A stretch of 7,319 bases of DNA from Candidatus Saccharimonadota bacterium (GCA_028288985.1 JAQGHE010000043.1:1-7319), one strand, 5' to 3'. Counted from the stretch's first letter, positions 1-6,015 are shown. The notes: generated from the letters alone by a model not told the origin. A program made the numbers and translations.

Positions 1-279
1 CCAATGTTTAATCCGCCTGACTATAACGGCTTTCCATCGGACCACACCCTGTTTGCCGCGGTTGTAGCATTTGGTGTACTTAGGTTTTCAAAGAAGCTCG
101 GCATTGGGCTTCTGATTGTAACTCTTCTAGTGGGCTGGGGCCGTGTGGCCGCGCACGTCCATCACTTAGTAGACATCGTTGGAGCTATTGTCGCAGCCGC
201 CTTGGCCTATTTTATTGTGCTGCGGCTATTGCCGCGCCTGCAGACAGCACGCAAGTCGAGCCAACACACTCAACGCTAA
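1..279 (+). CDS. PAP2-family phosphatase, undecaprenyl-diphosphatase-like (3' part)
   Basis: This is the C-terminal end of an integral-membrane PAP2 phosphatase; the 5' end lies outside the window and the frame is open to base 1. Seen: the second PAP2 signature appears as FPSDHT, and the third as R-x5-H-x3-D in GRVAAHVHHLVD, which supplies the nucleophilic His and its Asp partner. Two hydrophobic segments surround these motifs, and the tail is short and basic. The first signature (K-x6-RP) must lie upstream. Known of the family: the SDHT variant is typical of BcrC/YbjG-type enzymes, which remove a phosphate from undecaprenyl diphosphate to recycle the carrier lipid for cell-wall synthesis. 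The active site faces outward. Substrate is inferred; another lipid phosphate is possible. The TAA stop overlaps the TAG stop of the convergent membrane-protein gene by 4 bp. Confidence 0.85.
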   Translation, partial: PMFNPPDYNGFPSDHTLFAAVVAFGVLRFSKKLGIGLLIVTLLVGWGRVAAHVHHLVDIVGAIVAAALAYFIVLRLLPRLQTARKSSQHTQR

Positions 280-1313
280 GCCGAGTGTCTTCTTTTGGAG
301 TCGGCGATTAAAATCTGAAGATTAAAAAGCAGAATTAAAGTGGCCGCCAGGGCCGCGATGGCCACTACCGGGCTTTTGAAAAACAGCACGATTTCGCCAA
401 CAAATATATTTACCAGCAACGCCTGTTCAAAGAACCGGTACGCCCGGCGGTGCCGGCCGTGAAGGTAGCGTACCGCGCCGATAACAACAAAGACGGCCGA
501 AGCCAACATCGAGATTGCGCCGACTACATCCGTTTGTTCGCCCTTTAGGATAGTGAAGTCCAGCTGCAGCTTGTCGTGGAAGGCTCCGACAAAGAAGAAC
601 ACCGCGCCCGCCAGGCAGGCTAGGCCGTACAGAAAAGAAATCCCCAGCACCAGCCGCGGAAAGCCTCTTTTCAGACTTACGTAGTGCAGCGGCGCCGTCA
701 CGATATCGGTTGCCCGGTCAACCAAGGTCCTCTCAGACTGTACGCTCGGTTCAACGGCTTCCAGAAGCAGCTTGGTGGGCGCGTACAGAGGATGCTCGCG
801 GGAAACATGAGCGAACAGTTCGTGGGCGTGCTCGTACTCCCGCTGATCAAGGTCTTTGACAGCGCTATCTTTTATCAGATCCAGCACATTGGCCAAGTAG
901 TCATCCTGCGTAAATCTTTTCTGGGCCGCCCAGCGCACGATTAAGTAAAGCGCTACGAAGGTTATGTATATCAGCCCCGGCGTTGCTTTAAAAAAGTAGT
1001 TGTTATCTTTGGTGATAAATTTTCCCAGCTCGTCCCAGACAAAGCCAAAGCCGATGCCGCCAAGCATCGCCGAAAAGTCCCGCACTGCCCGGTTGACGGC
1101 AGCCAGCAGCAGCAAGAAGGCCGTCAGCAAAAGAAGTATGCCGGGCAGCAGATGTGAGATATGCAGATCAGAGCCGCCGATCTGCGGATATCCGCTCAGT
1201 TTGAGAAAGAATCGAATAATTAAAATTGTGGAAATGGCTGAGATAAAAAAGTCATCAAAAAGCCTGTTGAACTCTACGTTTCGAACTACCCGTACAATTC
1301 TAGCCATATCCAT
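276..1313 (-). CDS. Uncharacterised multi-pass membrane protein
   Basis: A 345-residue membrane protein that I cannot assign to a named function. Hydrophobic segments lie near residues 22-38, 54-73, 111-127, 221-244, 262-282, 296-312 and 314-336. Between the first and second membrane groups is a hydrophilic, probably cytosolic stretch (about 130-215) with helical, TPR-like character (REYEHAHELFAHVSREHP). The most distinctive feature is a motif at 86-108, GIGFGFVWDELGKFITKDNN followed by YFF. From memory, similar Gly-rich/DE-GKF-T-DN-YF motifs occur in uncharacterised actinobacterial and CPR membrane proteins. The first ATG (1313) is followed two codons later by another (1307, MARIV); neither has a Shine-Dalgarno. 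A weak minus-strand promoter (TTGTCC, 16 bp, AATTAT) may overlap the -35 of the divergent gene. The stop overlaps the upstream PAP2 stop tail to tail. Confidence 0.8.
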   Translation of the reverse strand: MDMARIVRVVRNVEFNRLFDDFFISAISTILIIRFFLKLSGYPQIGGSDLHISHLLPGILLLLTAFLLLLAAVNRAVRDFSAMLGGIGFGFVWDELGKFITKDNNYFFKATPGLIYITFVALYLIVRWAAQKRFTQDDYLANVLDLIKDSAVKDLDQREYEHAHELFAHVSREHPLYAPTKLLLEAVEPSVQSERTLVDRATDIVTAPLHYVSLKRGFPRLVLGISFLYGLACLAGAVFFFVGAFHDKLQLDFTILKGEQTDVVGAISMLASAVFVVIGAVRYLHGRHRRAYRFFEQALLVNIFVGEIVLFFKSPVVAIAALAATLILLFNLQILIADSKRRHSA

Positions 1314-1353
1314 TAGGTTATTACGCCAGCCAATAATTTAAAAGGGCCGTACT

Positions 1354-1389
1354 TGGACAATTATTACGCTAAAGGTTATTATTTTATTA
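1354..1389 (+). promoter_or_regulatory. Promoter giving a predicted leaderless transcript
   Basis: TGGACA (1354-1359), a 17 bp spacer and TATTAT (1377-1382) each differ by one base from sigma70-type consensus. The start codon at 1390 is 7 nt past the -10, which is where transcription would begin, and no Shine-Dalgarno lies before it. The transcript is therefore predicted to be leaderless. The short direct repeat GGTTATTA occurs at 1316 and 1374. Confidence 0.6.
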
Positions 1390-1719
1390 ATGAATCAAGT
1401 GGGTGAACTTTTAGTGCAAGAAGCTGTAGGTACTCCGGAGGTTTCACGTGGTGGGGTGAAAGAGTTTCTGGCATATGTTGAAAAACACAATGACTTACTG
1501 GTTGTCAGCCCTCGTCTGCCGGGGTTAGAGCTGCCTTTTGGAGCAATGATATCTGCGTGCGGAGTCGAGCATATAAGAGAAGATAACGTACATAAGTTCT
1601 GGGACGAAGCCGTACCCATGGTTGAAGCTGCCCTCAAGAAGCAGCTAGAAGCTGAAGCAAATGAAGAGGCTACAGTCGAGGGAGAAGAATTAGGGCCCAC
1701 GATGCTAAAAAAAAAGTAA
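1390..1719 (+). CDS. Hypothetical protein, N-terminal part before frameshift site
   Basis: This 109-residue product is not recognised. It starts at an ATG with no ribosome-binding site but with a good promoter placed for leaderless transcription. Residues 1-80 look folded: a helical beginning, then a hydrophobic strand-like stretch (DLLVVSPRLPGLELPFGAMI) and an amphipathic helix ending in KKQLEAEANEEATVEGEE. No signal peptide or membrane helix is seen. The frame ends in MLKKK at a TAA inside an A-rich tract, and the same E/K-rich composition continues in the -1 frame to 2879. The most sensible reading is that this is the N-terminal part of a protein of about 496 residues, with the 109-residue form being either a termination product or an artefact of a lost A. 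Compare dnaX, where two products come from one gene. Confidence 0.75.
   Translation: MNQVGELLVQEAVGTPEVSRGGVKEFLAYVEKHNDLLVVSPRLPGLELPFGAMISACGVEHIREDNVHKFWDEAVPMVEAALKKQLEAEANEEATVEGEELGPTMLKKK
1707..1719 (+). other. Candidate -1 frameshift site (A AAA AAG then TAA)
   Basis: Codons read CTA AAA AAA AAG TAA. The heptamer A AAA AAG (1710-1716) stands in the zero frame exactly as in the Escherichia coli dnaX slippery site, and the stop follows at once. A -1 slip joins the upstream frame to the open frame 1716-2879. An AGGGAG (1679-1684) lies 25 nt upstream and a weaker TTAGGG (1690-1695) lies 14 nt upstream. In dnaX the stimulatory site is about 10 nt upstream. No strong stem-loop begins within 10 nt downstream. 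RNA polymerase slippage on A9, or a sequencing loss of one A, would give the same protein. Confidence 0.5.
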
Positions 1720-2879
1720 AAGTAGAAGAAGAACCAAAAGAATCTAAATCCGAAGATACAGCAGATCTTAGAAAACTGGCTGTTGAGCCAACTTCTACAA
1801 ACCCTAAATCCAATTCTAGCGTTTTAAACAAACCCCAAAACAAAGCTGAGGCTCCATCTAAAATAATTTTAGGGTCAATCGGTACAGTTGAAAAGCCCAT
1901 TCTTCCCAGGACACCAGACGGGCAGGCTGATACGGTTCGCCAAACGATCGCTATAAAGCCAAAGAAATTGCTGGATGATCTGAAGCTTGAATTGCTTGAT
2001 CCAAAGGAAGAAACCGCCAATAACGTTCTGAAAAGGCCTGACCTTGTCATAATCCCAGAGATTAAGATCAATGAAGAAGCCACAGTCTTGGAAAGCAAGA
2101 GAACTGCTGTTATAAGTGCGGAGGCTGAAGATCCTACTCTATCGGCCGAAGAAGCTATTTTTGATACTCCCCACCAAGAATTGAACTTAGCTGATGTTGA
2201 GACTGACCCCAATCCTGAGTCCATACTTGAGACTGGCCTCCATCGGGAAGCGGAAGAAATAGAGAGACTCGGCGATGAATTGTCAGACGTGTCTATTGAA
2301 GAAGACTACCTGCCCCTCACGGGTGACACAGAACCAGCTGAAGCTGAAGATATTGTGCCTAACGACGCAGGCTTGGTAGAAGAAATGCAGCCGACAGATC
2401 TCTACATACCTGTGCCACTCGAGCCCGAAGTCATCCGCAAACAGTTGACTGAAGCATTTAGACAAATAGAGCCCGAAGTTGTTGAACAGGCTAACGAACT
2501 GGTACACGAAATTGTAGAAATCGCCCGGCAAATTCAGGAAATTGACCCCGCCGAAGAGCAAGAGTTGGCAAGCACGGAGCAAGAACTAGAAGAACTGTGC
2601 GTATCCTTGTTTGAATGTTTAAAGGCCGATTATGATGAGGCTGTTATTGAAAAGTTTGTACGCAACATCATAGAGAAAGCGGAACACGAAGAAAGAGTTG
2701 TCGAGGAATTGCTTACCAAGGATGGTACTCATGAGCATCAGCTTAATGATTCTGCTCTTCTTGGGAAGTTGTCCGCGTTGATAAATTATAAAAGCCGTCC
2801 TTTCTCAGCAATCGGACGTTACGCTATCAAACACAATCCATTTTTTGTCCAATTGCCGGAAATGGCGATTAGTTTTTAG
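1716..2879 (+). CDS. Acidic, partly helical hypothetical protein, C-terminal part (-1 frame)
   Basis: This 387-residue open frame continues the 1390 gene after the A9 run. It has no ATG start with a Shine-Dalgarno near its beginning (the first usable in-frame TTG is at 1968, also without one), so expression most likely depends on the upstream start. Residues are numbered on the joined 496-residue product. About 110-340 is Glu/Lys/Pro/Ser-rich and probably disordered. About 344-468 is strongly helical (EPEVIRKQLTEAFRQIEPEV and later ELEELCVSLFECLKADYDEA), possibly a coiled coil or small helical bundle. The end (IGRYAIKHNPFF) is more hydrophobic and basic. No membrane segment or signal peptide is present, so a cytosolic scaffold-like role is possible, but no function can be named. 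It ends 3 bp from the convergent HIT-peptidase gene. Confidence 0.7.
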   Translation, partial: VKVEEEPKESKSEDTADLRKLAVEPTSTNPKSNSSVLNKPQNKAEAPSKIILGSIGTVEKPILPRTPDGQADTVRQTIAIKPKKLLDDLKLELLDPKEETANNVLKRPDLVIIPEIKINEEATVLESKRTAVISAEAEDPTLSAEEAIFDTPHQELNLADVETDPNPESILETGLHREAEEIERLGDELSDVSIEEDYLPLTGDTEPAEAEDIVPNDAGLVEEMQPTDLYIPVPLEPEVIRKQLTEAFRQIEPEVVEQANELVHEIVEIARQIQEIDPAEEQELASTEQELEELCVSLFECLKADYDEAVIEKFVRNIIEKAEHEERVVEELLTKDGTHEHQLNDSALLGKLSALINYKSRPFSAIGRYAIKHNPFFVQLPEMAISF

Positions 2880-2882
2880 CCT

Positions 2883-4334
2883 CTAAAGTTTTTGGCCGCC
2901 TTTGCAGTCAGCTGACAAGCAGGCTTTATAAAGCTGGTTAAGGTTAAGGCCGGTTCTATATAAGAAAAAGGCGTCTGAATAAGTCCCCGCCCTCATCCGC
3001 GCATCCAGTGTTTTTACAATACCGCCGTCGTATTTTCTTTCTATAAATTTCAGTAGCGCCGCGCTGCAGGTATAACCCGAGCCATAGTTACTGGACCCAT
3101 TGCAACCATAATTGTAAGTAGACGTTTTGTAACCCAACTCCAGGCGTGCGTAATCGGCTATGCCCTCTTTAACCCACTGCGGACCGGCTGGGTAACTCTG
3201 AGTTACATGGGTCAGCTCGTGAACCAATATTCCTACATCATTGGGATGATTTCTGAAGTAGCTGATGCTAAGGTATACATTCCCGCCCTCTTCATACCCT
3301 CCTTCCCCGTACGATGTGCCTGCCAGATTTTGAAAATACACCCGGTGTGGCGGCAGATAGGCCGATGGCTGCAAAAGATTCTCAATTTTAGGATAGGTGC
3401 TCTGGCAAGTGAGGGCCAGCTTAATGGCCGTGTCTATAAGATCCGGAGCCCTGGTGGCATCTACCGCGCAGTAATCATTAACGACAACCAAATTAGGATT
3501 AGTGAAAGAGCTGGCGGTCGCTGGCACATGCGAAGCAACTTCTTTCATCTTGCTTTGGGCGGCCGGATAGCCCGGAAAATCCGCGCTGACTGCCTCCAAA
3601 AGGTGAAGTGCCTTCACATATTGACCGGATTTTTGCAGGCTGTCGGCTTTGTTCAGCTCGATCGCGTCTGTTTGCCAGCGGCCGTTCTTATCCTCTTCAG
3701 CTTTTATGGCATTTTGGGTACCTGGTAATGCTATAAAACCATTGGCATCACTAAGGGTTTGGGCGGCCTGCACGTATTGCTGCCCTCTGTCCTGCCGCGC
3801 ACCTTTTTGCATCAGGCTGTCGGCTTTATATTGGCTAAAGGTTAAAGTCGCCGCGGTTAGTAATAAAAACACCAGCGCCGATTTAAAGTAGATGCTCCCG
3901 CGCAGGCCGGCGAACCTACCCTTTGATTTATTTCTTGAGTCGTTTTTGGGGACAAACACGCTATTGCCCCAGTTTTGCCTGACGGCTTTTGCCACCTCAA
4001 GGTCATACCGCTTCTGCGGTTTATGCAGGAAGATATTCAGCCCTTTGGTGTTATAGCGGGGCACTAAATCCCAGTGGGCCTGATCCGTCTCATCCATGAA
4101 CAGTAGATAAATATTCTCAGCGCCAAGAGTTGCCGCCAAAGCGTTGCGAGCCTGATCAACTACCCGCATAAGGTGCAGGTACTCATTCTGGCCCAGCTGG
4201 CTCAAGTTAGTTGCCGGATGCTTCCAGATTACCCGGCAGTGCCCCTTGGTAATAGGATGGTCGGCGACGCAAACAAATACATCGTCGTCTTCATAAATAA
4301 TCGCTTCCTTCGGCGGAAGGGGCAAATAGGCCAT
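2883..4334 (-). CDS. HIT domain - membrane helix - surface zinc metallopeptidase fusion
   Basis: The product has 483 residues from the ATG at 4334. Residues 10-110 match a histidine-triad (HIT) nucleotide-binding fold: IIYEDDDVFVCVADHPITKGH early and AHWDLVPRYN late. The H-x-H-x-H triad reads Q85-A-H87-W-D89, so only the central, normally catalytic His remains. A basic stretch (129-145) precedes one membrane helix (about 148-168), placing the HIT domain in the cytosol. Outside are two TPR-like helical pairs (171-200, 229-265) and a peptidase domain with HELTH (372-376) and WVKEGIADY (387-395), the signature seen in basic secretory protein family peptidases (Pfam PF04450); E390 or D394 may be the third zinc ligand. 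Six cysteines (289, 310, 411, 423, 472, 477) could form disulfides. The longer TTG start at 4367 has no support, whereas a -10 box sits 6 nt before the ATG. Confidence 0.85.
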   Translation of the reverse strand: MAYLPLPPKEAIIYEDDDVFVCVADHPITKGHCRVIWKHPATNLSQLGQNEYLHLMRVVDQARNALAATLGAENIYLLFMDETDQAHWDLVPRYNTKGLNIFLHKPQKRYDLEVAKAVRQNWGNSVFVPKNDSRNKSKGRFAGLRGSIYFKSALVFLLLTAATLTFSQYKADSLMQKGARQDRGQQYVQAAQTLSDANGFIALPGTQNAIKAEEDKNGRWQTDAIELNKADSLQKSGQYVKALHLLEAVSADFPGYPAAQSKMKEVASHVPATASSFTNPNLVVVNDYCAVDATRAPDLIDTAIKLALTCQSTYPKIENLLQPSAYLPPHRVYFQNLAGTSYGEGGYEEGGNVYLSISYFRNHPNDVGILVHELTHVTQSYPAGPQWVKEGIADYARLELGYKTSTYNYGCNGSSNYGSGYTCSAALLKFIERKYDGGIVKTLDARMRAGTYSDAFFLYRTGLNLNQLYKACLSADCKGGQKL

Positions 4335-4340
4335 GCCCTT

Positions 4341-4367
4341 GTTATACCGTAAATCTGGCGATAACAA
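4341..4367 (-). promoter_or_regulatory. Promoter of HIT-peptidase gene, probably leaderless
   Basis: On the minus strand TATAAC (4346-4341) ends 6 nt before the ATG at 4334, so transcription would start at or next to the start codon. A possible -35, TTGTTA (4367-4362), has a short 15 bp spacer. AAGGG before the ATG is only 1 nt away and cannot act as a normal ribosome-binding site. Confidence 0.45.
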
Positions 4368-4369
4368 TA

Positions 4370-4394
4370 GTACGGTCCCGGGCTAGGACCGTGC
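4370..4394 (-). terminator. Inverted repeat after the small basic gene
   Basis: ACGGTCC (4372-4378) and GGACCGT (4386-4392) form a perfect 7 bp stem around a 7 nt loop, extendable by a wobble and a G-C pair to 4370/4394. It begins 3 nt past the stop of the 23-residue gene. The following minus-strand bases are T-rich only in part (ACTATTGTTA), so termination is weak or not intrinsic. It also abuts the -35 of the HIT-peptidase promoter and could be an operator. Confidence 0.4.
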
Positions 4395-4397
4395 CCT

Positions 4398-4469
4398 TTA
4401 TGACTTTACAGCCTTATCCTGTCTTTTCTTTTTAACTTCTTTTCTGCCTTTGCTTTTCTCTTTAGCCAT
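4398..4469 (-). CDS. Very small basic protein (23 residues)
   Basis: A short gene starting ATG at 4469 and ending TAA, with product MAKEKSKGRKEVKKKRQD followed by KAVKS: 11 of 23 residues are Lys or Arg, with no hydrophobic core. What makes it credible is a strong Shine-Dalgarno, AGGGAG, 7 nt before the ATG, a possible -10 (TATGCT, 4498-4493) further up, and an inverted repeat just after the stop. From memory, similar Lys-rich mini-proteins starting MAKEK/MSKEK and containing GRKEVKK or RREVKK recur in bacterial genomes without known function. A nucleic-acid- or ribosome-associated role is a guess from charge alone. It is divergent from the DsbA-like gene and lies upstream of, and codirectional with, the HIT-peptidase gene. 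Confidence 0.6.
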   Translation of the reverse strand: MAKEKSKGRKEVKKKRQDKAVKS

Positions 4470-4482
4470 AAATATTCTCCCT

Positions 4483-4500
4483 AGTTAGCTTAAGCATACT
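4483..4500. promoter_or_regulatory. Dyad over the -10 of the small basic gene
   Basis: AGT-TA-GCTTAAGC-AT-ACT is an interrupted 18 bp palindrome with a perfect GCTTAAGC core. It overlaps a possible minus-strand -10 (TATGCT, 4498-4493) and abuts the Shine-Dalgarno of the 23-residue gene. An operator is plausible, but the repressor is unknown. Confidence 0.3.
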
Positions 4501-4530
4501 CCCTTCAAGCTGCCGCGCCTAGCCGGCATC

Positions 4531-4544
4531 TAAGACAAATCTTA
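4531..4544. promoter_or_regulatory. Short inverted repeat in divergent gap
   Basis: TAAGA-CAAA-TCTTA is a perfect 5 bp inverted repeat midway between the divergent small basic gene and the DsbA-like gene. It could bind a regulator of either gene. No convincing -35/-10 pair was found for the DsbA-like gene. Confidence 0.2.
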
Positions 4545-4596
4545 CATACATCACGCCTGTCTGTTGCTACGGTAGACGATAAGGAGGCGAGAGGCT

Positions 4597-5175
4597 ATGG
4601 AAGAACTCGCTATGCCTCTTGCCGGACGGGATCACATCCGGGGCAACAAAAAAGCCCCGGTAATGTTGCTTGAGTACGGGGATTATGAGTGCCCTTTCTG
4701 CGGAAAGGCATATTACGTAATGAGGCGGCTTTTAAAAGAAAGGGGCGATCAATTAGCTTACAGCTTTCGTAATTTTCCGCTGGCCGATATTCATCCTCAC
4801 GCCCTGGCGGCTGCCTTGGCTGCTGAGGCGGCCGGGCTGCAAAAGAAGTTCTGGGAAATGCATGACATGCTTTTTGAGAATCAATCCCTGCTTGATGATG
4901 AATTTATACTGACCTACGCGGAGCAGATCGGACTGAATATGGAAAAATTCGCGGAAGATCTGGATTCAGAAGACGTAGGACTGCGAATCCAAGAAGATAT
5001 CGATAGCGGGATTAGGAACGAAGTTGATAGTACCCCCACATTCTTCATTAACGGCGAGGCTTACAGCGGACCATACGACTATGGCATACTGTCGCTTATC
5101 ATAGATCAAACAGCCGCAGGTACTAAATACAAGGCAAAGGAGTACGACCATGGGCTCAGTCACTCTAAACAATAG
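4597..5175 (+). CDS. DsbA-family thioredoxin-fold oxidoreductase, cytosolic
   Basis: A 192-residue DsbA/thioredoxin-like protein. The redox motif C32-P-F-C35 follows a beta strand (APVMLLEYGDYECPFC), and the cis-proline loop is STPTFFING (Pro147). The helical insertion typical of the family lies between (FRNFPLADIHPHALAAALAA onward). RDHIRG followed by APV is the usual opening of DsbA-like domains related to those fused to NhaA antiporters. There is no signal peptide or membrane anchor, so it should act in the cytosol, as a thiol-disulfide reductant or isomerase rather than a classical periplasmic oxidase. The start is fixed by AAGGAGG (4581-4587), 9 nt before the ATG. The last 26 bp overlap the next gene, so the pair is probably translationally coupled. 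The partner thiol protein is not identifiable here. Confidence 0.9.
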   Translation: MEELAMPLAGRDHIRGNKKAPVMLLEYGDYECPFCGKAYYVMRRLLKERGDQLAYSFRNFPLADIHPHALAAALAAEAAGLQKKFWEMHDMLFENQSLLDDEFILTYAEQIGLNMEKFAEDLDSEDVGLRIQEDIDSGIRNEVDSTPTFFINGEAYSGPYDYGILSLIIDQTAAGTKYKAKEYDHGLSHSKQ

Positions 5176-5506
5176 AGCTTTTAATTATGCCAAAGAACTT
5201 ATCCAAGCCGGCAAAGTAGTGCTTGACGAAAGGGATGATTGGAGTGAGCATCGCCCTTCCGCCGCGCAGGAGAATGAATATATTAAAAACCATGGCTTCC
5301 GCGAGTATGCGCACTGGTATCTGGGCGAAGATAAAGACCAAGACGAAGACAGCAAAGGACGCTATAAATTTCCCTATGGCGATTTTGAGAAGGTCCATCG
5401 CTGCGGCGTGCTATCAGCGGAGGTGCGGGCCGGCCAATATAAACACCTGGATATAGAAAGAGCAGCTGCTCATCTTCACGGAATGTTAGACGGCCTCAAG
5501 GGTTAG
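5150..5506 (+). CDS. Conserved hypothetical protein coupled to DsbA-like gene
   Basis: A 118-residue soluble protein with no assigned function. Two motif blocks stand out: WSEHRPSAAQENEYIKNHG (31-49) leading into EYAHWYLG, and RYKFPYGDFEKVHRCGVLSA (71-90) followed by AGQYKHLDIERAAAHL. From memory, this W-SE-PS-ENE-...-WYLG-...-FPYGDF-KVHR pattern recurs in small uncharacterised actinobacterial and related proteins. An acidic loop (EDKDQDEDSKG) separates the blocks. AAAGGAG (5136-5142) stands 7 nt before the ATG, and the gene starts inside the end of the DsbA-like gene, so both are likely made together. A single Cys (85) in the conserved VHRCG segment could be a substrate thiol for its partner, which is speculation. 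The TAG stop overlaps the TAA stop of the convergent PH-domain gene by 4 bp. Confidence 0.85.
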   Translation: MGSVTLNNRAFNYAKELIQAGKVVLDERDDWSEHRPSAAQENEYIKNHGFREYAHWYLGEDKDQDEDSKGRYKFPYGDFEKVHRCGVLSAEVRAGQYKHLDIERAAAHLHGMLDGLKG

Positions 5507-5988
5507 GGCTTGAAGATTTTAGCAATATCCGCATATTTATGAGGGTTCGTTATGTTAGCTACGTATATATCTTCTTTTACGTAGGGGTCGTGAAATTTTA
5601 GTGTCCCGTAGTTTAAAAGTTTGCCCAGCAAAGACTGCTCCACTGCCACGGACTCTATCCTTTCTGTTTTGTATACGGAAGTTCTAATATGAGTGATGCC
5701 CCGCCTGACAATTATTTCATCCGGCTTAATGACATAGGATGTGTTTACCCACTGAAGCACCAGATAAATTAGAACTAGCGCATCTAATGTTTGGACTATT
5801 ATATTACCAAGGCTCAAAGCGATAATTAGGAAAGAGCTTGAAGCACCGGTACTTATCAGCAAAACGAGGGCCAGGTTAATCAAGATACTGGCTAGTCCTA
5901 CGATAAGCTGAAGAAGTAACACTCTCTCTGTCAGCACGAAAATACTCTCGCGCAGAGGCTCACCGTGGGACCTGCTGTTATATTCCAT
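5503..5988 (-). CDS. PH-domain (YdbS/bPH2-like) membrane protein
   Basis: A 161-residue protein with a hydrophilic N-terminus, two membrane helices (about 20-44 and 50-77) and a C-terminal bacterial pleckstrin-homology-like domain. The latter shows the usual order: NTSYVIKPDEIIVRRG, then Y-KTERIESVAVEQSLLGKL, then NYGTLKFHDP and a last helix (NPHKYADIAKIF). Members of this family (Pfam bPH_2, PF03703) are common small membrane proteins of unclear role, sometimes linked to envelope stress. The ATG at 5988 is preferred; its only Shine-Dalgarno hint is a weak GGAAA about 7 nt upstream. A TTG five codons upstream (6003) gives a longer reading without support. One copy of the 31-33 bp repeat lies about 28 nt upstream of the ATG and may carry its promoter. 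Confidence 0.85.
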   Translation of the reverse strand: MEYNSRSHGEPLRESIFVLTERVLLLQLIVGLASILINLALVLLISTGASSSFLIIALSLGNIIVQTLDALVLIYLVLQWVNTSYVIKPDEIIVRRGITHIRTSVYKTERIESVAVEQSLLGKLLNYGTLKFHDPYVKEDIYVANITNPHKYADIAKIFKP

Positions 5989-6015
5989 GATATTTCCAGT
6001 CAATTGAACTACAAT

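Noticed and set aside
1777..1790. Hairpin TGGCT-GTTG-AGCCA as a frameshift stimulator
   Set aside because: It begins about 60 nt after the slippery site, while stimulatory structures normally start within about 10 nt, and the stem is only 5 bp.
1670..2224. 184-residue Ser-rich minus-strand reading frame
   Set aside because: Shadow of the acidic plus-strand frame: Ser, Phe and Leu runs arise from the complement of GAA/GAG/AAG codons; no ribosome-binding site.
2310..2324. LPLTG in the acidic protein, matching a sortase LPxTG signal
   Set aside because: It lies in the middle of a protein without a signal peptide, followed by about 184 residues with no membrane helix or basic tail; most likely chance.
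3207..3728. 173-residue plus-strand reading frame inside the peptidase gene
   Set aside because: It is antisense to a clear HELTH peptidase coding region and shows no recognisable domain.
3720..3734. LPGTQ in the HIT-peptidase protein as a sorting signal
   Set aside because: It does not match LPxTG, lies mid-protein, and the protein already has its own membrane helix.
4335..4367. Extension of the HIT-peptidase gene to a TTG start at 4367
   Set aside because: No Shine-Dalgarno precedes the TTG, the extra 11 residues precede the domain start, and the -10 box lies downstream of that TTG.
4372..4600. Possible tRNA or structured RNA in the gap around 4370-4596
   Set aside because: No cloverleaf, T-loop or anticodon pattern was found; the region is explained by the mini-gene, a hairpin and promoter dyads.
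5989..6003. TTG start at 6003 for the PH-domain gene
   Set aside because: The ATG five codons later gives a normal start; no evidence favours the rare TTG.
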